Below, piece after piece: positions 56,760 through 64,000 of a stretch of 64,000 nt of DNA. The stretch is from Cytidiella melzeri. Taxonomy: Eukaryota > Basidiomycota > Agaricomycetes > Polyporales > Irpicaceae. The notes below the pieces were generated by a model. It had not been told where the DNA came from, made no database searches, and saw nothing but the letters and a program-made list of their open reading frames with translations. How positions within the stretch are numbered: the first letter of the stretch is position 1; each line of letters starts with the position of its first letter. A program made the translations under genes and the position numbers. The stretch covers positions 1 to 64,000 of the forward strand of contig JABYQR010000122.1 in NCBI GenBank assembly GCA_022592445.1, read 5' to 3'.

Positions 56760-57249
56760 GTTTTTTTTTATTGTTCTCATTCTATATGAATCACATCTTA
56801 GCTTAGCCTCATTCCCGTGGACACAGCCTTCTTGATTATCATTTCCTTATCGAGCCGTCTCTCGTTGTACTATAAGAGTTCACTCATTCCTCTCTTTTCC
56901 CCCCATTGTGCTCTCTTTCTTCGCACCTTGGGGTAAGCTTGTCTCTCTTGCACTTGCAGTATGTACATATGCTGATCTTGTACTTAGCTCACTCACTCGA
57001 CACTCGTGTCTTAGGTACAGTCATATTACCATTGTGCTCTCTTCCTTTGCACCTTGGGCTCACTTGCTTGACACTCATGTCTTAGGTTCTCAGAGGTCTG
57101 ACAGTGTTGTTGGGTCTTAGCAGCGCACACAACCCTGCCTTTTGACGTATCTGTTGTTAGGTTATAAGCCCCGCCAGTCTCTGGCTTTGACCGCTGTTCA
57201 CCTCTCGCTCCCCTCACACCTCACATTGACCAAGTGTCCTTAGCCCAAC
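56760..57249 (+). repeat. Copia 5' LTR part and leader
   Basis: It contains the duplicated words attgtgctctctt...gcaccttggg and gacactc(a/g)tgtcttagg (at about 56907 and 57032). Then GTTGTTAGGTTATAAGCCCCGCC matches the LTR border and primer site seen at 34898-34915. The leader of about 90 bp leads to the gag ATG at 57250. Confidence 0.55.
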
Positions 57250-57721
57250 ATGGGATCCTCCCAGCCGGCTGCACAGCCACCCACTTCAAACTCCACAGGT
57301 CCCTCAACGTCCTCCGCATTCGCCGCAAACTCTGCTTTTGCACAGGCCAAACACGCCCCCTCAATCAAACTTGATCAGCTTGACAAGCTCACTGGTGCCT
57401 CCATCTGGAAGACCTGGTACGTCATCATTAAGCAGTACCTCAAGGCTACCCAGCCTCTCGGAGTTGTCAATGGCACCATTGTCTTCCCTGCAGCCAGCAA
57501 CGCCAGTTACAACAAATTTGTTCAAGCCAACACTAGCACATCGCTTCTCCTCCTCACCACGGTTGACCCCTCTCTTCACCATCTCATCGATCCCAACACT
57601 CAGACATCCAAGCAGATCATGGATACACTCATTGCCAACTACTTGTCCACCTCCACCCTTGTATCCTTCACCAAGCAAGTTCCATCATTACTTCGGTAAT
57701 CACATCAGTGGTACATGCTGT
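57250..57721 (+). pseudogene. Ty1/copia gag, cut by LTR-B
   Basis: The frame starts MGSSQPAAQPPTSNST and includes IKLDQLDKLTGASIWKTW and YLKATQPLGVVNGT, the typical N-terminal part of copia gag (domain of the UBN2/DUF4219 type), then SKQIMDTLIANYLSTST. It ends at a stop in LLR (57697-57699), 22 bp before LTR-B starts. Remaining gag and all of pol are missing. A different copia family from 33558-34842. Confidence 0.75.
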
Positions 57722-58268
57722 CATGGATGGCCTGACTAGCCCTTAATTTTCGCAATTTACCTCTTGTTTTTATCTATGAAACTCCGGGCTGCAGCTCAGT
57801 TGCAACCTTCTCTGCACAAACTCCTTTGCACGTCTATTAAGCGCCCGTATCACGTGGCTTAGATGCTCCACATGGTCACATTACTTGCTACTACGTCACA
57901 CTGGCATGTGACTTAGCTTAAGTAAGACCACATGGCTACAAGCACATGGCTCAGCCCATAGCTAGGGTTTGATGTCATAGATACCGTTCACATGGACTCC
58001 TTTTGTTCTTTCCTTATTGTTCTCTTTATGGAAGGATGTTCTCACAGGTGTGGGAATGGAATACATTAGTTGGTCTCCTTTTAGATAGATTCTCTCATGA
58101 GTAGAGTTCTTGGCAAGGTCTAGACAATAGCTATTGTTCTCCTTTAGGTAGTTCTTTTGTTCTTCGTTCACACGGCTTCTTGCAAAGCCTGCCCTCAACA
58201 TGGTCTGTGCGCAGGTCCCTGAAGTCTATATATACTGCTACATGTACGCTCCTAGCCCCCCATCTCGA
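57722..58268 (+). repeat. LTR-B copy B5
   Basis: It starts TGTCATGGATGGCCTGAC and runs through CACGTGGC, CTATTGTTCTCC and TATATATA (near 58228) to ccatctcgac, where it switches to the 127-143 bp satellite. It lacks the U5 end. Confidence 0.85.
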
Positions 58269-58275
58269 CTGTCCC

Positions 58276-58965
58276 GTTGATGTCTGAGCTGCATCACCCC
58301 TATTGCCACAGACTGTGTTCTGATTGTAACCTTTACTTAGAGAGTAGTGTTTGTGAAACCTTGTGAACCAATCGAATGCAGTGCTTGCTGCCAATACAAC
58401 CATATAATGTTGATGTCTGAGCTGCATCACCCCTATTGGAACTGCTACAGTTGTAATTTCTGCTTAGAAAGTAGTGGTTGTGAAACTTTGTGGACCAATT
58501 AAGTGCAGCACTGGCTGCTGGTAAATCCATGTCTAGCTGACGTCTGCATTGCCTCACCCCCATCAGAGGTGCCACAGGCTATGTTCTGATTGTAACTCCT
58601 GCTTATAGAGCAACTGGTGGTTGTGAAACTGTATGGAAGCATCAAAGGCTGTGCTCTATGCTAATGTAACCACGTCCTGTTGATGTCTGAACTGCCTCAC
58701 CCCCATTGGAACTGCCACATGCTGTGTTCTGATTGTAACTCCTGCTTAGAGAGCAACTAACAGTTGTGAAACTTTGTGCAACAATCCAATGCAGTGCTTG
58801 CTGCTGATGCAACCATGTCCTGTTGATGTCTGAACTGCCTCACCCCCATTGAAACTGCCACAGGCTGTGTTCTGATTGTAACTCCTGCTTAGAGAGCAAC
58901 TAACAGTTGTGAAACTTTGTGAAACAATGAGATGCAGTACTTACTACTAATGCAGCCACAAAGTT
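58276..58965 (+). repeat. Satellite with 127-143 bp period, five units
   Basis: The units start with gttgatgtctgarctgc at 58276, 58409, 58536 (gctgacgtctgc), 58679 and 58822, giving spacings of 133, 127, 143 and 143 bp. Each has tcacccc(c/t)att, gttctgattgtaac and gttgtgaaac. Non-coding. It may be the interior of the repeat D transposon that follows. Confidence 0.85.
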
Positions 58966-59535
58966 ACACCAAGAATGTAGGGATTAAGAATTTGTAGTTA
59001 GCTTTCAAAGTACTGGCAACTCCTGCTCAGAGCCAATACTATGTGTGGCATGTCTTCTAATTGTGGTCCTTGTTCAGATAGCAAGCAATGTCTGTAGATT
59101 GCTGCACATGTACCTGACCAGAATTTGACATCATACCAACAGTGGAGTTTGAATCTGAGTCTGAGTGACCTTTTTCAGTAGACTGGCCATAACTTGCTCA
59201 ATTTCACTTCAATTGACAGGATGTTTGTACCAGGATGTTGCCACAAGATAGGGATATCCAATGGTGTATTATATGTGCAGATTTGTACCCATGTGCAGTC
59301 TGTAAAAATCCAAAACTGCATTTTGATTGCAAAAGTGATCTAATACAAAGTTATAAAGGGCTGATAACAAGGCCAGTGTGATGCCATCAGCTGTGTTCAT
59401 TGTTTTGTTATTGACACTGTTACTGTCTGTATTCTTCCATCAGATTCCCACACTTTGGGGGACAAAAAGGTCACATTTGAAAAGGCATCAATGTGCTGGA
59501 GCACACTGGAACAATTCTTCTTCATTCTTCTGCCC
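58966..59535 (-). repeat. Repeat family D, copy 2
   Basis: From about 59170 it is the reverse complement of 63465-63800 (words ggccataacttgctcaat, gtaccaggatgttg, gggctgataacaagg). The part at 59440-59530 also matches 14048-14120. Both 59.1 and 63.5 kb copies point toward each other. Confidence 0.65.
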
Positions 59536-60300
59536 CTATCTGACATTATTTTGTCTCCTGTCTCATGACTCCTTTGTAGTATGATCACATCTTTCGCTTC
59601 ATCATGCAGACTCTGCCTTGTTGCCATTCTCCTTCTAGTATATAACCCTTTCACCCTGGCTCTCTACTCCTCCACTCTCCTCTCATTATCACACCTGGAG
59701 TGAGTATCCCCCCAACTGCTCTTGTCTCATGTTGTATGCTCATATGCCCCTTACCTAGTTAACTTGTTATTGTGTGTACTAGGTACATCTCATATTCACC
59801 AATTGTGCTCTCTTTATTGCACCTGCACTAACTTGTCAATGTGTGTACTAGGTCCCTTTAGTCTGCAGTGGGCTTACAACAGCACATCCACCTCTGCCTA
59901 AGTGACTACGTACTCTCGACTCGTCATTACCACTTTGTGTCCTGGTTTTCTGTGTCAAGCCCTTGTGTTCACGTCAAACCCTCTGGCCACCATTTTTGTA
60001 CCTGTGCTTCTTGGTAAGCATATTGTTGCCCACATTGGACTTGCCTTGTATTACTGTGCTGATAATGTTTCTGCAGCTAGCTATCTTACCATCTTTCAAA
60101 AACATTTCCAAGTGTCCTTCAACATCCTACACTGTCATGCGGTTCTCAACCTCACTCATGGTGTTTGTTGTCATTGGAGCAATTAGTCCAATGACTGTGT
60201 CTGCTGTTCCATGCCACAGCATAGGGCCCTACCATTCAAATCTCTCTGGCAGACTCAATCACTTGCAGAGACGGATGGCTCCAACGTTATCAGGTGACTT
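59536..60300. other. Unassigned repeat-region sequence
   Basis: No gene recognised. It contains a near-duplication gtgtgtactaggt (about 59774 and 59839) and the word gtgctctctttattgcacct, similar to the copia leader at about 56907, so it may be a further copia LTR fragment. Confidence 0.35.
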
Positions 60301-60975
60301 CCTAATTAGCGCTCTGCAAAAATACCATTATAATGCAATATAATCTCAGAATATCATTAAATACCCATTAAATACTTGCTTGTGGAATTTTTTTTAGAAT
60401 ACAATTACCATTAAATACAATACAATACATTACAATACAATACAATACTATTCCTGTATTTAATGGTATTCTAGAATATTATGCATGTGACAAGTTTTGA
60501 GCACATGCATGTATGTACAGCCTCTTTCCTACAATTTGCACTGTTCATACACCCATACACAGTTTTTCAATGCTGCATAGCTACCTTAATCATTTGCACT
60601 GCCTTTGTTTTGCACTGCTCATGTACTCATACACATTTGTTGATGTTCCAGCTATGTTTGTGTGATCTTTGTCTCTCCACTTATACAGACTGTTCCCTAT
60701 GTTTTGCACTGCTCATGCATCTATGTACAAGTTTTCATGTTGCGTAGCTACCTTGATCATTTGTACTGCCCCTGTTTTCCACTCCTCATGGATTCATACT
60801 TGTTTCATAGTGTTGCAACTATGTGTTCCAGCTATGTTTGTGCGATCTTTGTCTCTCCACTAATACAGACTGTTCCCTATGTTTTGCACTGCTCATGCAT
60901 CTATGTACAAGTTTTCATGTTGCATAGCTACCTTGATCATTTGTACTGCCCCTGTTTTGCACTGCTCATAATATT
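60301..60975 (+). repeat. Repeat family E, copy 2
   Basis: The inverse of 35095-35700. The A/T-rich end has cattaaatac repeats (60355-60430). Then come sub-repeats with ttttgcactgctcatg at about 60618, 60703, 60883 and 60955, and a longer duplicated block gttccagctatgtttgtg...gcactgctcatgcatc (60645-60720 and 60828-60900). Confidence 0.75.
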
Positions 60976-61078
60976 ACCTTGATTGAAGGACTTTGTCATT
61001 ACATTGTAAAGCGTAACAAGGATGTCCAGCTTAATGCCAATGATTGTCAAGTCGGCTGTGGTCTTCACATAGGACATC

Positions 61079-61402
61079 TTGTTGTGCAGTAAGTGCCATA
61101 TTTTCTCACAGCTTGACAGCACATTGACTATCAGAAGAGAGCTACTATTTGGCCTTGGACTAGAAGTTAGCCCAGAAGAGGAAGATCTGTACCTTTGTCC
61201 TCGTGAGGTACTTGTCAATGAAGCAGAAGTTGAGGCTGGAGAAGCTGTGTTAGCCAGAGAGGCCTCTGAACAGGAGAAGCTACCAGATAACAATGAGAGT
61301 GATACTGACTCAGAGTTGTCTGAGGCTGAAATTGTCAGCAGTGATGAGGACATGGGAGAGGCAGTCACTAGTACTAAGAGGATGTCAATAAAAGCAAAAT
61401 AG
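61079..61402 (+). pseudogene. hAT transposase fragment, acidic insertion region
   Basis: A plus-strand frame with a very acidic Ser/Glu-rich stretch (EEEDLYLCPREVL, ESDTDSELSEAEIVSSDED), in front of and in the same orientation as the hAT C-terminal domain. Acidic insertions before the dimerisation domain are common in fungal hAT proteins. The catalytic core is not readable upstream, so this is a decayed piece. Confidence 0.45.
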
Positions 61403-61480
61403 GAACCAACTGTTGCTGATAAGGTAAGACACTGTTTCTTAAATCACTTGAGCTAATAAAGTGGTCAGCTCCATGCTATT

Positions 61481-61848
61481 GTGGTAGATGTTCTGCGAAG
61501 TGAGCCATGGCGCAAGAAAATGTGTCAGATCATCCAGAAAATGTGCAGCACAGAGCATCATCATCTTTATCTTGGACGTGGTATGCCCTTGCTAACCAAC
61601 TTGCCTATGGAGAGTCATGCAAGGTCTTTCCCACCCTCTCTCACATTGCACAAGACATTCTTGCAATTCCTGGTGTCAGTGTCTCAGTTGAGAGGCTATT
61701 CTCATCATGCAAGCACACTATGAGAGACTCTTGCTCATCTCTTGGGGCCAGGAAGGCATCAAAGACTGTTATCTCAAAGGAGTGGTTACAGACTGGGCTT
61801 GGTGAGGGTATTGAGTATCTCAATGGTGTGTCTATCTGGAGCAAGTAA
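61481..61848 (+). pseudogene. hAT transposase C-terminal dimerisation domain
   Basis: It reads WYALANQLAYGESCKVFPTL, then HIAQDILAIPGVSVSVERLF and SSCKHTMRDSCSSLGARKA with SKEWLQTGL. The signature (W, YP-L, LA-DIL-IP-SS---ERLFS--, R--L) is that of the hAT family C-terminal dimerisation domain. Stop at 61846-61848. The DDE catalytic residues upstream are lost. Confidence 0.85.
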
Positions 61849-62002
61849 ATGTCATTGACTGCAGCTGTGGCCACCTGTGTGTATTAGCATACATGTACCA
61901 ATTTTTTCAAAGTCTATGTAGTAGCACTGTCCAGTTGCAAGACAACAGAACATACCAAACTCCAATGAAGTAGTGGTAACATATACAGTGATGCTACTTA
62001 TA

Positions 62003-62404
62003 CTGTACCGGCATGACCTAATGTTTGCGTCACGGTCACAAGGCCTCCGAACATCGCCATTTCGAACGTTGGTCACAGGTCGCAGACCGTCGCGAACATC
62101 CTGCTGATTGTGTGACCGCGGGCGCTTACGTAAATAGCGCAATTTTTTGGAGGGGGGCGCTCTGTGTGCGTAAGGATATGATTTCATATGACTGGTGCCT
62201 GCTGTTGTCAAGTAGCGACGCTAGCGACACACGCCTTGACCGACGCGCGCCTTCATCGAGTGGCCACAGGCGCCTATTGATATGTTCGAACATCTGAATG
62301 TTCGAACATTGGTCACAGGGTCACAACACTTCTTGAACATCCGAATCTTCGAACATCTGAGGGTCACGGTCACAAGCCGTGAACGTTAGGTCATGCCGGT
62401 ACAG
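62003..62404. mobile_element. 402-bp MITE with TA target duplication
   Basis: Terminal inverted repeats CTGTACCGGCATGACCTAA at both ends, with extended similarity (cacggtcacaag). TA flanks both sides (62001-62002 and 62405-62406), as in Tc1/mariner-type elements. Inside are several copies of gttcgaac / gaacatc and ggtcacagg in both orientations, so the element can fold on itself. Non-coding. Confidence 0.8.
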
Positions 62405-62524
62405 TAGTGCATACTAATAGTCATGCATACCATCTTACTGTCTTCATGAGTTCATTGTACAATGTGTTAGCTATAAATGCAAGACAATCAGAGACTCAGT
62501 TGAGCAAGGACTTGAACTTGAATC

Positions 62525-62690
62525 ACCCAAACACTTACTATATCATTAAATACCATTACATACCAATAAATACCAATACTAACCAATACCAATACTATTA
62601 AATACATTATTATTCAATACACATCACATGATATTGGTATTCAATGGTAATCATTAGATACAGGCCAGTTGGAATATTTAATGGTATTTG
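62525..62690. repeat. A/T-rich end related to repeat E
   Basis: Multiple cattaaatac, ataccaatac and tatttaatggtat words in both orientations, as at the A/T-rich ends of the E copies at 35540-35690 and 60300-60480. Boundaries are unclear. Confidence 0.5.
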
Positions 62691-62699
62691 CTAAGCACT

Positions 62700-63460
62700 A
62701 TTCCTAATCTGCATGTCTTTCCTCCAGTTTATATTACAAACTGTCAGACTACGAGTCTTTCCGAATTCTGTCTCCATTGACAGATGAACAACTTATGCTT
62801 AATATAGAGAAGCTTGTTCAAGAGGCAGTCAGAGTAGGACAAGAACACCTTGAGGAACATGGGCCGTCTGAAACACAACCAAAGGAAGTGAAGGCTATAT
62901 GGAACGACTTGAGAGCCAAAACCTCACTCTGCAGGATTAATTTCAGTCAAATACTGGTTCTGAGTCTGAACACTTTCATGTAGCTATTGCAGTACCTGGA
63001 GTACAGAAGTCTAAGGAAGTGGCAGCAATGAGAGATAGTAGAGCCTCAACACTATTCATTCATAAACAGTTCGCCCAAGAGCATTGTAACAGAACCTGGA
63101 AGTCAAAACAATATCAATTACAGTATATAAAACCCTGCATTGAGATGGGGCATCCAACGAGGTTGCTATTCTCAATACAATGATAGATGATCACAAGTAA
63201 AGAACCATCTTCACACTTACCAACATTAGACTGAAACATGTTATCATAGGAATTGGTTGGTTGTGGTGTCATGACTGTACCATTGATTGGTATGAGTGAG
63301 TGATCCAGATGGATGGATGTACAGACACATGTAAATCCAACATAGAGAACAGGCTGAGGAAGCAAAGAAGGTTGCAGCCAAGAGAACGGCTGAGCCAACA
63401 TGGAAACAGAGAACCCCAGGACTGCAGAAAGTTGTGGAACAACTCCTGTACCTGCTGTCC
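62700..63460. other. Transposon interior remnants
   Basis: A short frame at 62777-62983 (TDEQLMLNIEKLVQEAVRV...) reads as protein but matches nothing I know; it may be a transposase piece. No other feature seen. Confidence 0.35.
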
Positions 63461-63464
63461 ACAA

Positions 63465-63860
63465 TTCCTGAAAAATGAAGAAGGATTGTTCCAGTGTGCA
63501 CCAGCATATCAATGCTGCTTCAGATATAATCCTCTTGTTCCCCAAAGTGCAGGAATTTGCAACAGCAACAGTTCTAATGTCATAATACATCATAACATTA
63601 CTCTGACTTCGTTATCAGCCCTTTGAAACTTTGTATGAGAACACTTTGCAAGCTAACTACCCTCTCTGATTTTGGGGACTGCACATGGGCACAAATCTAT
63701 ACATTTCATACACCATCAGATAGCATTATCTTGTGCCAACATCCTGGTTCAAAAACTTGCCAATTGAAGTGGGATTGAGCAAGGTATGGCCACTTTACTA
63801 AAAAAAAGTCACTGAAAGTCAGATCAAAACTCCACTCTTGTACTTGCTAGCACATAAGCA
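63465..63860 (+). repeat. Repeat family D, copy 3
   Basis: Same strand as copy 1 (14048) and inverse of copy 2 (59170-59535). It includes attcctgaaaaatgaagaag, gttatcagccc and aacatcctggttc. The sequence continues to the window end without further recognisable features. Confidence 0.65.
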
Positions 63861-64000
63861 AAATGATGTTGTATCCTGGCTAAGCACTCACATCTATTTT
63901 AGACATGTACAGCAATCTACACAGTGCTTTCCCCTCTGGGCAAGAATCATTGTCAGAACACAATTCACAAATCTGGGCAAGAATTACTAGTATTTTTGGA

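Noticed and set aside
58276..58965. CRISPR array
   Set aside because: Units are 127-143 bp tandem repeats without spacers, in a eukaryotic genome.

Overview
The window looks like nuclear DNA of a filamentous fungus, most likely a basidiomycete of the Agaricomycetes. The host genes are broken by many short GT-AG introns of about 45-70 bp, sit close together on both strands, and include typical fungal families (Zn2Cys6 regulator, auxin-efflux-type carrier, PDI ending in HDEL). A Rhizoctonia/Ceratobasidium-like genome would fit, but I cannot prove the species from sequence alone.

Layout. 1-15.2 kb and 20.9-35.7 kb are transposon clusters. 15.2-20.9 kb holds an aminotransferase gene, an unrecognised spliced gene and a broken MFS transporter gene. 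35.9-54.9 kb is an ordinary gene-rich segment: Zn2Cys6 regulator (-), serine racemase/threonine dehydratase-like enzyme (-), metallophosphoesterase (+), short-chain dehydrogenase (+), auxin-efflux-type carrier (-), small membrane protein (-), protein disulfide isomerase (+), zinc alcohol dehydrogenase (+). 55-64 kb is again repeats: copia pieces, LTR fragments, a 127-143 bp satellite, hAT transposase remnants, a TA-flanked MITE and two dispersed repeat families that I call D and E.

The mobile fraction is dominated by three chromodomain Ty3/gypsy families, all read on the minus strand. Element 1 (about 1.7-4.05 kb) is a gag-only remnant. Element 2 (6.1-14.05 kb) is inserted in a copia element and later received a solo LTR. 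Element 3 (20921-28748) is complete, with nearly identical LTRs and a 5-bp target duplication GCATG. Their order is LTR, primer site, extra ORF (called ORF0 here), gag, pol (protease, RT, RNase H, integrase, chromodomain), polypurine tract, LTR. LTR-A is the LTR of element 3, LTR-B that of element 2 and its relatives, LTR-C that of element 1.

The most interesting signal is this shared architecture. (i) ORF0 is conserved in all three families and I do not recognise it. (ii) In elements 1 and 3 its ATG is not contiguous but is formed exactly by joining an upstream A to TG across a 53-69 bp GT-AG intron; element 2 carries the intron-less form. (iii) The bases just inside the 5' LTR are complementary to an LTR segment 27-28 bp after the TATA box, as expected for Tf1-like self-priming. 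(iv) Gag has no ATG at its conserved start and runs on from ORF0. (v) In elements 2 and 3 pol follows gag by a -1 step at a TTT-stop junction. Other notable items are a Helitron-like PIF1 helicase with a C-terminal ubiquitin-protease-like domain, an MFS gene split by a pentanucleotide array, and a 28-bp hairpin over an MFS splice donor.
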